The notes: generated by a model not told the origin, from the letters alone. A stretch of DNA of 64,000 nt from UBA1081 sp045535305 (GCA_045535305.1 JAZSLJ010000027.1:68736-132735), one strand, 5' to 3'. Shown: positions 15,007 to 23,479, counted from the first letter of the stretch. Made by a program: numbers and translations.

Positions 15007-16812
15007 ATGAGTGAATTGTTTGTGGATAATTTTGCCGGTGGCGGCGGTGCATCTACAGGAATTGAATTAGCAATCGGCAGGAATGTAGATATTGCGATAA
15101 ATCACGACCCAGATGCAATTGCTATGCACAAGGCAAATCACCCGAATACAAAGCACTATTGTGAAGATGTATGGGAAGTGGATCCTGTTGAAGCCTGTAA
15201 CGGTCGTTCCGTTGCGCTTGCCTGGTTCTCACCCGACTGCAAGCATTTCTCAAGAGCAAAAGGCGGTAAGCCTGTTGATAAGAAAATCAGAGGTCTTGCA
15301 TGGGTTGCAATCAGATGGGCATTACTTGTAAGACCGAGAGTTATAATGCTTGAAAATGTACCTGAAATTCAGACGTGGGGACCACTCGGAGAAGATAATA
15401 AGCCTATTAAAGAGCGTTCGGGTGAAACATTTACGGGATTCATTCTTGCTTTGACATCGGGAATCCCGAAATCACACCATGCATTTACAGAAATGTGTAA
15501 TGCTCTTGAAATATCCGTTGATTCATTTGCAGCTGACACTCTGTCAAAAGGACTTGGATATAAAGTTCAGTACAGAACAGAGAAATCTTGCGATTACGGA
15601 GCACCGACAACCCGCACAAGGTTCTACCTGATTGCTCGTTGCGACGGCAAAGCAATTGTATGGCCTGAACACTCACACGCGCCGAAAGACAGTGAAGCTG
15701 TTAAAAACGGAGTGAAGCTTCCGTACCGTACCGCAGCTGAATGTATTGATTGGAGTATTCCTGCAAAAAGCATTTTTGAACGAGAAAAACCGCTTGCAGA
15801 AAATACTCTTCGACGAATTGCAAGAGGAATTAAAAAGTTTGTTATTGACAATCCAGAGCCGTTCATTGTTACGGTTAATCATTCGGGTGAGAATTTCAGA
15901 GGTCAGAGCATTAACGAACCTTTGAAAACAGTAACTGCAAAGCACGGCTATGGTATTGTTACACCTACCATTATGAGTAACAATACAGGTAATATTGGTG
16001 CAAGTGTTGATGCTCCACTTCCTACTGTAACGACAGGAAACAGAAACTTTCTTGTAACCCCCACTATAGTTCCCATTGGCTATGGTGAAAGAGAAAATCA
16101 GCAACCAAGAGTGAATAGTGTTGAAGATCCTCTCGGAACTATTGTATCAAGCGGAAAGCATTATTTGGTTGCTCCATCACTCATCCAATACCATAGTGAA
16201 ACATCTGATAATGAAGTCAGGGGACAAGAAGTAGCTGAACCGATAATGACGATTGACACAAATCCTCGATATGCTCTTGCTTGTGCTCATATTATGAAGA
16301 ATTATTCAGGCGGATACACGGGAGCCGGCACAAAGGCAGATGCACCGCTTGACACTGTTACAGCTGTTGACCATAACAGCCTTGTAACAGCAAATCTGAT
16401 TACGCTCAGAAAAAATATGGACGGTCAGAAGGTGGACGAGCCTATTTCAACAATATCGTGCAGCGGAGCACACCACGCAGAAGTACAGGCTTTTCTTGTT
16501 AAGTATTTTTCAACAGGTAAAGCAAAGCCTGTTGATGAACCGCTTGATACAGTAACAACAAAAGACAGATTTGCGCTTGTTACCGTGCACGGTGAAGAGT
16601 ATATCATTGCTGATATCAGAATGAGGATGCTTCAGCCAAAAGAATTGTTTAAGGCGCAAGGTTTTCCCGATGATTACATAATTGACAGAGATTTTGATGG
16701 AAATGCATATTCAAAATCAAAACAAGTCGCAAGATGCGGCAATGCTGTTACACCGCCTGTCGCAACGGCACTTGTACGGGCAAATCTGCCTGAGTATTGT
16801 AATGTGAGGTGA
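15007..16812 (+). CDS. DNA (cytosine-5)-methyltransferase with repeat-built recognition region
   Basis: A 601-residue C5 methyltransferase. Motif I is FAGGGGASTG; motif IV is FSPDCKHFSRA with catalytic Cys about 78 (PDC where PCQ is usual); motif VI is MLENVPE; motif VIII is APTTRTRFYLIA; motif X is GNAVTPPVATALV. Between motifs VIII and X, about residues 290-525, lie seven degenerate repeats of the form V(D/E)EPL-TVT-(10)-LVTP. ATG 15007 is preferred: the ATG at 14926 lies within a hairpin stem, and MSELFVDNFAGGGG is the expected N-terminus. No restriction gene accompanies it, so a protective or regulatory role is likely. Confidence 0.9.
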   Translation: MSELFVDNFAGGGGASTGIELAIGRNVDIAINHDPDAIAMHKANHPNTKHYCEDVWEVDPVEACNGRSVALAWFSPDCKHFSRAKGGKPVDKKIRGLAWVAIRWALLVRPRVIMLENVPEIQTWGPLGEDNKPIKERSGETFTGFILALTSGIPKSHHAFTEMCNALEISVDSFAADTLSKGLGYKVQYRTEKSCDYGAPTTRTRFYLIARCDGKAIVWPEHSHAPKDSEAVKNGVKLPYRTAAECIDWSIPAKSIFEREKPLAENTLRRIARGIKKFVIDNPEPFIVTVNHSGENFRGQSINEPLKTVTAKHGYGIVTPTIMSNNTGNIGASVDAPLPTVTTGNRNFLVTPTIVPIGYGERENQQPRVNSVEDPLGTIVSSGKHYLVAPSLIQYHSETSDNEVRGQEVAEPIMTIDTNPRYALACAHIMKNYSGGYTGAGTKADAPLDTVTAVDHNSLVTANLITLRKNMDGQKVDEPISTISCSGAHHAEVQAFLVKYFSTGKAKPVDEPLDTVTTKDRFALVTVHGEEYIIADIRMRMLQPKELFKAQGFPDDYIIDRDFDGNAYSKSKQVARCGNAVTPPVATALVRANLPEYCNVR

Positions 16813-16818
16813 GGAAAA

Positions 16819-17580
16819 ATGAAAATTGAATTATATCACGATAATTTTCAGAATTATAAGAGATACAACATCCCCAAAGCACAGTTGGTTATAGCAGATA
16901 TACCATACAATCTTGGTACGAATGCATATGCATCTAATCCTGAATGGTATATCGGCGGTAGTAACAAGAATGGTGAAAGTAACAAAGCTGCCAAAGCATT
17001 CTTTAACGGTGATGGACAGTTTAATATTGCCGAGTATTTTCACTTTTGCAATAAATTATTAAAAAAAGAACCGAAAGAGAGAGGAAAAGCTCCGGCAATG
17101 ATTGTTTTCTGTGCATTTGAACAAATCCCTATTGTTATTGAATACGGTAAAAAACACGGATTTAAAAACAGTTATCCTCTTGTGTTTTGTAAGAATTATT
17201 CTGCACAGGTATTAAAGGCAAATATGAAAATTGTAGGTGCTACCGAATATGCAGTTGTATTATATCGGGACAAGCTACCTAAATTCAACAATGACGGTAA
17301 GATGATATTCAACTGGTTTGAATGGAAACGAGATAATAAAAAAGAATACCCGAAAATACATCCCACGCAAAAGCCTGTTTCGGTGTTAAAGCGTCTTATT
17401 GAGATATTTACCGACGAAGGGGATATTGTTATTGATCCTGTTGCAGGAAGTGCATCCACTCTTCGTGCCGCAGCAGAATTGGGGCGTAGTGCATATGGTT
17501 TTGAGGTGTCAAAAGATTTCTGCACAAAAGCAAAAAGTTCAATGCTACAGGGATATTTGACAGAATCTAATCTTACATAG
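16819..17580 (+). CDS. adenine/amino-specific DNA methyltransferase
   Basis: A 253-residue N6-adenine or N4-cytosine methyltransferase. The order of motifs is that of the beta group: motif IV DIPYNLG near residue 30 (DPPY variant), the HPTQKPVSVLKRLIE stretch near 175, then the SAM-binding motif I as DPVAGSASTLRAA (FxGxGxT type, FxG changed to VAG). It starts at ATG 16819 after GTGAGGTGAGG, six bases after the preceding methyltransferase stops, so the two are co-translated. The target site cannot be read from sequence. Confidence 0.88.
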   Translation: MKIELYHDNFQNYKRYNIPKAQLVIADIPYNLGTNAYASNPEWYIGGSNKNGESNKAAKAFFNGDGQFNIAEYFHFCNKLLKKEPKERGKAPAMIVFCAFEQIPIVIEYGKKHGFKNSYPLVFCKNYSAQVLKANMKIVGATEYAVVLYRDKLPKFNNDGKMIFNWFEWKRDNKKEYPKIHPTQKPVSVLKRLIEIFTDEGDIVIDPVAGSASTLRAAAELGRSAYGFEVSKDFCTKAKSSMLQGYLTESNLT

Positions 17581-17591
17581 AGGTGAATCAA

Positions 17592-18197
17592 ATGAAGATT
17601 AAAAAGATAATTAAACTGTGCAAAGATGCGCACACGTTGATTTTATTTGCTGACCCGTTAAGAGATATGCAGTGGTTATCAGACGGACATGCAATTTATC
17701 CCTTGCAGGGCTGTCCCATATTTGATGAGGATAGCTTCTGCAATACATATGAAATAAACGATACACAGCGTAAGAAAATTGTTTTTCGTATAAATGAGGA
17801 GCTTCCGGATTACTACGACTTCGGAGATAGTGATAATCTTGAAACTGTTGTGGAAAGACTTCCGCTTGCAGTCAGCTATAGCTCGTACAATTCTGTTGCA
17901 TTGAAAACCGAACACGGTGTTGAGTTTATAAATGCAGAACATATTATACCTTTTGCTGATTATGACAGTAAAGACCTTTCATTCAATTTACGACACAACA
18001 AACTCGGACAGCCATATTTTGCAGTTAAAAACGGATTTATGCTTATCGGCATTATCGAACCTATAAATATGATAGACAAAATATTTCTTGAGGAGCTTAA
18101 GGCTTTTGAAAAGCAGGTTGAAATCACTGTTTATAATAATTCTGTAAAGAGTCATAGTCCTCAGCTTGAGCTTGACGAGGTAACAGATAATGTTTGA
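17592..18197 (+). CDS. phage protein of unknown function next to the SSB-like gene
   Basis: A 201-residue protein starting at ATG 17592 after AGAGGTG. It contains MQWLSDGHAIYPL and several beta-strand patterns, with no catalytic motif visible. It overlaps the SSB-like gene by 8 bp, suggesting translational coupling and a shared role in phage DNA metabolism. Similar unnamed proteins accompany SSB genes in Clostridial prophages, to my recollection; no function can be assigned. Confidence 0.55.
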   Translation: MKIKKIIKLCKDAHTLILFADPLRDMQWLSDGHAIYPLQGCPIFDEDSFCNTYEINDTQRKKIVFRINEELPDYYDFGDSDNLETVVERLPLAVSYSSYNSVALKTEHGVEFINAEHIIPFADYDSKDLSFNLRHNKLGQPYFAVKNGFMLIGIIEPINMIDKIFLEELKAFEKQVEITVYNNSVKSHSPQLELDEVTDNV

Positions 18198-18603
18198 AAT
18201 TAAAACTCCCGATACATATAAAAAGTCCTTTTGTGTGGGTAGAATTGCTGAGTATTCAGATTTACGCACCGACAGTCAGGGCAGACAGTTTATAAAATTC
18301 ACCGTTGCCGTGAATCAGAATAAGGAAAAACCGGATTTCTTCAAATATATCGCATATAACAACAAGGCAAGAAAAATTGACAGATTTATCCGCAAAGGGA
18401 TGAAAGTTGTTGTATTCGGTACTGATACAACAGACAGTTATAAGGATAAAAAGGGGACAGTACACAAAACACATACAAGCGTTTGTATTGATATTGTCCC
18501 TGTTGATATTAATACGGAGAATGAAATCATTGTAAGCCTTGAGAGCATTTTTCGCGCAATCGAGACTGACCGTATTTTCAGTTCAATGGTTGTAAATAAA
18601 TGA
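18190..18603 (+). CDS. single-stranded DNA-binding-like OB-fold protein
   Basis: A 137-residue protein with the SSB pattern: VGRIAEYSDLRT, GRQFIKFTVAVNQNK, DFFKYIAYNNKARKIDRF, RKGMKVVVFG and a final SYKDKKGTVH-type strand. It should coat ssDNA in phage replication or recombination. The acidic DDDIPF-like tail of cellular SSB is missing, so it may not recruit host SSB partners. It overlaps the preceding gene by 8 bp. Confidence 0.75.
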   Translation: MFEIKTPDTYKKSFCVGRIAEYSDLRTDSQGRQFIKFTVAVNQNKEKPDFFKYIAYNNKARKIDRFIRKGMKVVVFGTDTTDSYKDKKGTVHKTHTSVCIDIVPVDINTENEIIVSLESIFRAIETDRIFSSMVVNK

Positions 18604-18621
18604 AAGTGAGGATGAATCTGA

Positions 18622-19191
18622 ATGAGTTTTATTTCTGATGTTCTTGACTACATAAACCGCATTGAAGCGGAGAACAGTAAACTTCAGGCAGAGATAGAGA
18701 GGTTGAAGAAAGAACCATACCAATTTGCTGACATTGGCAAAATGCACAGTAAAGTTAAAGCCGAGGCAATTAACGCGCTTGCAGAGAACATAAATAAAAT
18801 AATAACAGAAATTTATAACAAACATATTTTTGGAAATAACGATTTAAACGATGAAGAAAAAGATGCTGTTATAAACTATTCTGATGATGTAATGCACGGT
18901 ATTGCTAAGCTCTTAATGGAAATGTTGGGTGAGCTCGAAGATGATAGTGGCAGACAACGTCATTATTTAAAGATATTGCCCGAATACTACATTTTAATAG
19001 ATGAGGGGATAAAAACTTTTGAAATCCGATTTAATGATAGGGATTATAAAGTCGGTGATATTCTCCATTTGCAAGAGTTTGTCAATGGAGAATATACGGG
19101 ACGAGAGTTGACAAAAGAAATCAGCTATATGATAGATAGTCCTGATTATTGCAAAGACGGATTTGTAGTTTTGAGTATTAAGAATATATGA
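18622..19191 (+). CDS. coiled-coil protein with C-terminal DUF3850/ASCH-like domain
   Basis: A 189-residue protein. The N-terminal third is a coiled coil (IEAENSKLQAEIERLKKE), the middle is helical, and from about residue 113 it matches the DUF3850 pattern: HYLKILPEYYILIDEGIKTFEIR, NDRDYKVGDILHL, a YTGR turn and a final GFVVLSIK strand. DUF3850 is a PUA/ASCH-like fold thought to bind RNA or nucleotides. The fusion to a long helical N-terminus is unusual. GTGAGGATG precedes ATG 18622. Confidence 0.7.
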   Translation: MSFISDVLDYINRIEAENSKLQAEIERLKKEPYQFADIGKMHSKVKAEAINALAENINKIITEIYNKHIFGNNDLNDEEKDAVINYSDDVMHGIAKLLMEMLGELEDDSGRQRHYLKILPEYYILIDEGIKTFEIRFNDRDYKVGDILHLQEFVNGEYTGRELTKEISYMIDSPDYCKDGFVVLSIKNI

Positions 19192-19208
19192 AAGGCGAAT
19201 GATGTCGA

Positions 19209-19529
19209 ATGAAATATACAAAGATGTTGAGAAAAACGCTGTATCACATTGCAGTTTTAACAAATAAAATAAAGGCATTATATAAGCGTATTGCTGAAGA
19301 ATTTGAAGATTGCAGTGATTATACAGTATGTAGAATTTTGCATAATTGTCGAGAATTAAATGGCAAACTATATGACGAAACTGGCAACGTTGTTTCAGAC
19401 AGTGGACTTATAGACGATAAGTATTATTGCAATCAATATTCCGGTTACGTTGAAGATGATTATCACGGCTATATGTATTACAAAATTGATGATAAAGGAA
19501 CTTTTGTGGAAGTTAATTATTGGTGTTAA
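19209..19529 (+). CDS. phage protein, unknown
   Basis: A 106-residue protein: basic helical N-terminus, then a Tyr/Asp-rich C-terminal half. The ribosome binding site is weak (AAGGCG, spacing about 13). No family is recognised. It lies between the DUF3850-like and zinc-ribbon genes. Confidence 0.5.
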   Translation: MKYTKMLRKTLYHIAVLTNKIKALYKRIAEEFEDCSDYTVCRILHNCRELNGKLYDETGNVVSDSGLIDDKYYCNQYSGYVEDDYHGYMYYKIDDKGTFVEVNYWC

Positions 19530-19546
19530 TAAAGAGGTGCGTAGTA

Positions 19547-19855
19547 ATGGCAAGGTATGTAAACTATGACAAATTACTTGAGGAAAGACACCGTTTAGGG
19601 TTGGATGAAATGAGTCAAATTCCCAAAGTAAATGCTTTTAATCTTTTCATAGATAAGTTACCAACAGCCGATGTTGTGAAAGTGAAGCACGGTGAGTGGA
19701 TATATCACGAATGTGTTGCTTCACACGAAGGAACTATAAGCGGATATTCTTGCTCTGTTTGCTCTGCCTTTGTATATGAAGATGTTTTTGACACCGACGA
19801 ATTTCATAAAAAGTATTGCGGTTATTGCGGTGCAAAATTATTTAAAGGAGCTTAA
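19547..19855 (+). CDS. phage zinc-ribbon protein
   Basis: A 102-residue protein with N-terminal helices, a PTADVVKVKHGEW segment and a C-terminal zinc ribbon (CSVC, then CGYCGAKL). This architecture is frequent among small Clostridial phage proteins of unknown role. ATG 19547 follows AGAGGTGCG; an upstream in-frame ATG at 19520 overlaps the previous gene and lacks a site. Confidence 0.65.
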   Translation: MARYVNYDKLLEERHRLGLDEMSQIPKVNAFNLFIDKLPTADVVKVKHGEWIYHECVASHEGTISGYSCSVCSAFVYEDVFDTDEFHKKYCGYCGAKLFKGA

Positions 19856-19857
19856 GG

Positions 19858-20124
19858 ATGAATATTGATGAATTTGCAGATATGTTGCAACAAGCAATCA
19901 TTGAAGCTTATAAGTCCATTATGGCACCATTTGAATCTCTTGCAGAATCTATAGCAGACATTATGAATGATTATTACGATGACATAAAAGATACATATGA
20001 TTTTGATTCAGATGAGGCAATCAATAAAGTTTCTTTGTTGCTTATGTTTCTTGCATTACATAAAAAATCAAGGGTGCTATTAAAGAAACATAAACGCATC
20101 TATATGCGGCAAAAGATACCTTAG
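19858..20124 (+). CDS. small helical phage protein
   Basis: An 88-residue protein with an acidic amphipathic N-terminal half and a basic C-terminus, preceded by AAAGGAGCTTAAGG. It starts two bases after the previous stop. Unknown function. Confidence 0.5.
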   Translation: MNIDEFADMLQQAIIEAYKSIMAPFESLAESIADIMNDYYDDIKDTYDFDSDEAINKVSLLLMFLALHKKSRVLLKKHKRIYMRQKIP

Positions 20125-20246
20125 TTATCCTTATATTATATTACATTATATATACAGACCGAAAAAAGCACCGTGGTGGTGCTATCGGGCTCGTAATGGA
20201 ATATTAAAGTTAGAACCGTTTTATTATGAGAGTTATTAATAACATT

Positions 20247-20281
20247 CCCCCTATGCGATACAAGCCGCGAAAGATAGGGGG
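20247..20281. repeat. inverted repeat upstream of rep, candidate origin part
   Basis: CCCCCTAT (20247-20254) pairs perfectly with ATAGGGGG (20274-20281) around a 19-base loop. It is followed two bases later by a second, stronger hairpin. Confidence 0.65.
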
Positions 20282-20282
20282 T

Positions 20283-20328
20283 GCCGGGGGGAAGAAACGC
20301 GAGCTAACTTAACTGTCTTCCCCCCGGC
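20283..20328. repeat. 12-bp perfect inverted repeat upstream of rep, candidate origin
   Basis: GCCGGGGGGAAG (20283-20294) pairs perfectly with CTTCCCCCCGGC (20317-20328) around a 22-base loop. It lies 22 bp before an HUH Rep start codon. The rest of 20125-20350 holds only a short AGCACC/GGTGCT hairpin at 20167-20183 and no gene. Confidence 0.7.
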
Positions 20329-20350
20329 AGCATAAGAAGGAAGTGTAAAA

Positions 20351-21154
20351 ATGAGAAGTTTCTATAGAGAAAAACAGATTTATCACGGAAATTATCTTGA
20401 TGTTGATATTTATCCTGTTTTTGCAGACGGAAGTCGCCGAGGCTCACGCAGAAGAAAGGCAAACCCAACATCAGAGGTTCAGGCAAGGCTTAACGAGAAA
20501 TATGCAAAAAAGAAAATCGTCTATTTGTTGAATGAAAATTTCACTTCCGAAGATTATGCACTTCATCTGTCATACGATAAATTTCATCTGCCTGAGACTT
20601 TTGAGGATGCGGAACGTCAGGAAGATAATTTTATAAGAAGATTCAGAAGAGCATTGAAGAAAATCGGTGTGGAGCTGAAATACTATTCAGCATTAGAACA
20701 GGGTGAGAAAAGCGGCCGCCTTCATCATCATATGGTAGTTTCCGGTGGTTTATCAATAAATCAGATTGCAGAAATATGGGGTAACGGATATATTCAGGTT
20801 AAACCCTTACAATTCAACGAAACAGGAATTACAGAGTTAAGTTATTACATAGCAAAAGAAACAAGCGGCAGAAAACGTCTCAGACATTCACGCAATTTAA
20901 AATTACCCACCGAAAAACAGCGTGATGGTAAAATTTCAAAGAAGAAAGCAATGGACATTCACAATTACAATGTGGATGCAAGGGAAGTATGCAGAAATCT
21001 TTATCCCGAATATGAGCTTGCAGATATGGAACCGTTCTACAACGATGTAAACGGTCATTATTATATATCACTCAGGTTGTACAAGCCTGAAATATTTAAA
21101 AAGAGGAGAAAACGCCAATCAAAAGAAGCATTTGATGAATTTATAAAAATATAA
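20351..21154 (+). CDS. HUH rolling-circle type replication initiator
   Basis: A 267-residue protein resembling Rep/ORF2-G2P type HUH endonucleases. It has a motif-1-like strand EDYALHLSYD, a helix NFIRRFRRALKKIGVELKY, the metal-binding motif GRLHHHMVVSGG, and a tyrosine motif LSYYIAKETSGRKR downstream. Such proteins nick one strand at a hairpin origin and stay bound to the 5' end through Tyr. Two strong inverted repeats lie directly upstream. No helicase, helicase loader or primase gene is visible in the prophage, so this is the best candidate for the replication initiator. ATG 20351 follows AAGGAAGTG. Confidence 0.82.
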   Translation: MRSFYREKQIYHGNYLDVDIYPVFADGSRRGSRRRKANPTSEVQARLNEKYAKKKIVYLLNENFTSEDYALHLSYDKFHLPETFEDAERQEDNFIRRFRRALKKIGVELKYYSALEQGEKSGRLHHHMVVSGGLSINQIAEIWGNGYIQVKPLQFNETGITELSYYIAKETSGRKRLRHSRNLKLPTEKQRDGKISKKKAMDIHNYNVDAREVCRNLYPEYELADMEPFYNDVNGHYYISLRLYKPEIFKKRRKRQSKEAFDEFIKI

Positions 21155-21172
21155 GCATTGGGGGATGATATT

Positions 21173-21571
21173 ATGACCCGAGAGGAGCTTAAGGGTTATC
21201 CTTATGTGGTTAAGTTAATAGAGCGATATGAAAAGGAGCTGGCTGAATTGTATGACGATTCGGCTTGGGGTTCGTCGCCCGATATGACGGGCATTCACAC
21301 AGGCAGCGCAGGCAGTAAGGTAGAATCAGGCTATTTGCGTAATGAAGAGAAGATACGGGAGCTTACGGAGAAATTAAAAGCTTGTCGTAAGCGGTTACAT
21401 AAAATGGACCTGTTCTTTGCTTCAATCAAGGATGCACAAACCTTGATGATATTTGAGTTGAGATTTAAGGAAGAGTATTCATGGGAGCAGATTGCCGCGC
21501 ATATCGGCGGTAACAACACAAAAGATTCTGTCAGAAAGACTTGCTGCAGGTATTTGAAAAAGTCGAAATAA
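21173..21571 (+). CDS. ArpU/sigma-region-4-like late transcription regulator
   Basis: A 132-residue protein with a charged helical N-terminal two thirds and a C-terminal sigma-70-region-4-like HTH (LRFKEEYSWEQIAAHIGG, then SVRKTCCRYLKK). Small proteins of this kind stand just before the terminase genes of Firmicute siphoviruses and switch on late transcription (ArpU, RinA and relatives). ATG 21173 follows GGGGGATG; a TTG at 21158 lies upstream of that site. The family assignment rests on position and the HTH pattern. Confidence 0.7.
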   Translation: MTREELKGYPYVVKLIERYEKELAELYDDSAWGSSPDMTGIHTGSAGSKVESGYLRNEEKIRELTEKLKACRKRLHKMDLFFASIKDAQTLMIFELRFKEEYSWEQIAAHIGGNNTKDSVRKTCCRYLKKSK

Positions 21572-21584
21572 AGTAATATCTATC

Positions 21585-21686
21585 CGGACAAATCGGACAC
21601 CATAATAAAAACAAACAAAATAAAAAAATAAAATTAAGGAGCTTACGGAAAAAAATCAATTTTTTGAAAGTTGTCCACAATGTCCG
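21585..21686. repeat. inverted pair of CGGACA-N4-GGACA direct repeats before the terminase
   Basis: CGGACAAATCGGACA (21585-21599) is repeated on the opposite strand as CGGACATTGTGGACA (21672-21686). The segment 21594-21605 (CGGACACCATAA) recurs exactly at 22018-22029 inside the small terminase gene. Candidates are a late-activator site or a packaging site. Confidence 0.55.
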
Positions 21687-21764
21687 TTTTTTATGTGTTA
21701 TTATGTCATTGTGAAATTTTGAGATTGACAGTTCTTATTTTTCATACACATTCCTTCTTACACG

Positions 21765-21796
21765 AAAAGCACCGCCTTTGTTGGACGGTGCTTTTT
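21765..21796 (+). terminator. Rho-independent terminator before the late genes
   Basis: AAAAGCACCG (21765-21774) pairs with CGGTGCTTTT (21786-21795), with T5 overlapping the stem end. It would end the early transcript or act as an antitermination point. The gap 21572-21860 holds this and the repeats, and no gene. Confidence 0.75.
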
Positions 21797-21860
21797 GCTG
21801 TTAAAAAATGTATTTTTCATTCTGACGAAAATTCGGCGGTGATTATTGTAGGTGTTTTAA

Positions 21861-22244
21861 ATGGCAAATGGCAAATATGAAAAGTGGCGCACCAAAAACG
21901 GATTGACATTGCTTGCAGGTTGGGCCAGAGACGGTCTTACTGAAGAGCAAATTGCCGCTAAAATGGGAATAAGCCGAAGTACGCTTAGTGAATGGAAGAA
22001 AAAATTTCCGGAGATAGCGGACACCATAAATAAAAATAAAGAAATTGTTGATTATCAGGTTGAAAGTGCGCTGCTCGAATCCGCGCTGAAGGGAAATACA
22101 TGGGCGCAGACATATTGGCTTAACAATCGTCGCCCCGACAAATGGAGTAGTAATCCTACAAACGAAAACAACGATGCGCTTGAAAAACTTGATGAAATTC
22201 TTACGGAGATAAGAGAAAATGCTGTACTCTCGGAAACAGAATAG
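21861..22244 (+). CDS. phage terminase small subunit
   Basis: A 127-residue DNA-recognition subunit of the packaging motor. The N-terminal HTH (LAGWARDGLTEEQIAAKMGI, then SRSTLSEWKKKFPE) is typical of TerS; the C-terminal half carries an oligomerisation helix and the YWLNNRRPDKW segment common in this family. It overlaps the large subunit gene by 26 bp. The ribosome binding site is GTAGGTG. Confidence 0.88.
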   Translation: MANGKYEKWRTKNGLTLLAGWARDGLTEEQIAAKMGISRSTLSEWKKKFPEIADTINKNKEIVDYQVESALLESALKGNTWAQTYWLNNRRPDKWSSNPTNENNDALEKLDEILTEIRENAVLSETE

Positions 22245-23478
22245 TTATATCGTTAATGCCACACATCGTTGGAACTTCAAAACAGGAGCTGTGCGTTCCG
22301 GAAAGTCTTATGTTGATGTTACGGCTGTCATTCCGATGCGTATTCGTGAAAGAATAGGCAAAGACGGTCTTGTTTTTATTATCGGTGTGTCAAAAGAAAC
22401 AATCGAGCGTAATGTGCTGCAGCCTATGCGTGAGCGTTACGGTTCTGCTGTTGTTGGAAATATAAACAATAGGAATATTGCAAGAGTATGCGGTGAAGAT
22501 GTTTATTGTATCGGCGCTGAAAAGGCATCACAGGTAGCGAAAATACAGGGTTCAAGTATAAAGTATTGTTACGGTGATGAGGTTGCCAAATGGCACAAAG
22601 ATGTTTTTATTATGCTTCAGAGCAGACTTGATAAGTCTTATTCTTGTTTTGACGGTGCAGCCAATCCGGAAGAACCTACACACTGGCTCAAAGATTTTAT
22701 TGACAGTGATGCAGATATTTATTGCCAAGAATACACTATTTTTGACAATCCTTTTTTACCGAAAGAATATGTTGATAATCTCTGTAAAGAGTATGAGGGA
22801 ACTGTTTATTATCTGCGTTTGATTGACGGTAAATGGGTCCGTGCCGAGGGCGCAATTTACAGAAAATTTGCAGATAATCCTAAGCATTTTATTTGTGAGC
22901 TTACAGACATATACACTGATAGCCAAAAAAAGCAGATTCTTACATCATCACTGAGTGAGATCTCAATGGGGATTGACTTCGGCGGCAATAAATCCGGCCA
23001 CGCTTTTTCCGCCACGGCCCATACAAGAAATTATAAGGAGCTTGTGGCACTTAAATCGGAACGACATTTTGGTGATATCGGACCTTCTGAGCTTGACAGT
23101 CTTGCTTTGGATTTTGCACAGGCTGTTATAGATAAGTACGGAACACTTGATTATGTTTATTGGGATAGTGCTGAAACGGTGTTAGGAAGAGGTTTAAAAA
23201 GAGCCTTTGAAAAGAGATTTCCCGATGTTATCGTGCGCCCGGCAAGAAAAATCACAGTAAATGACAGAATAAGAGCAACGCTCCGCCTTATGGGTTCGGG
23301 GCGTTTTTATATGACAGATGATTGTCAAACGCTTAAAAAGGCATTAAGTGAAGCTGTTTGGAATGATAACGTCAATACTGATGAACGACTTGATGACGGT
23401 TCAACGGATATTGACAGCCTTGACAGCTTTGAATACACCTTTGAGCGTGATATTAAGAGATATATAGGAGCTGAATAA
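22219..23478 (+). CDS. phage terminase large subunit
   Basis: A 419-residue packaging ATPase/nuclease of the PBSX-like family. Walker A is GAVRSGKSY (about residues 24-32), Walker B is YCYGDEVAKW (about 116-125), and the RNaseH-like nuclease domain begins with SMGIDFGGNKSGHAF and later has DYVYWDSAE and the final Asp cluster DSLDSFEY. It powers translocation of DNA into proheads and cuts concatemers. Translation is coupled to TerS by overlap. Confidence 0.93.
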   Translation: MLYSRKQNSYIVNATHRWNFKTGAVRSGKSYVDVTAVIPMRIRERIGKDGLVFIIGVSKETIERNVLQPMRERYGSAVVGNINNRNIARVCGEDVYCIGAEKASQVAKIQGSSIKYCYGDEVAKWHKDVFIMLQSRLDKSYSCFDGAANPEEPTHWLKDFIDSDADIYCQEYTIFDNPFLPKEYVDNLCKEYEGTVYYLRLIDGKWVRAEGAIYRKFADNPKHFICELTDIYTDSQKKQILTSSLSEISMGIDFGGNKSGHAFSATAHTRNYKELVALKSERHFGDIGPSELDSLALDFAQAVIDKYGTLDYVYWDSAETVLGRGLKRAFEKRFPDVIVRPARKITVNDRIRATLRLMGSGRFYMTDDCQTLKKALSEAVWNDNVNTDERLDDGSTDIDSLDSFEYTFERDIKRYIGAE

Positions 23479-23479
23479 T

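Noticed and set aside
21671..21880. 69-codon + strand ORF before the terminase
   Set aside because: It reads through a terminator hairpin, overlaps the TerS start and lacks a ribosome binding site.
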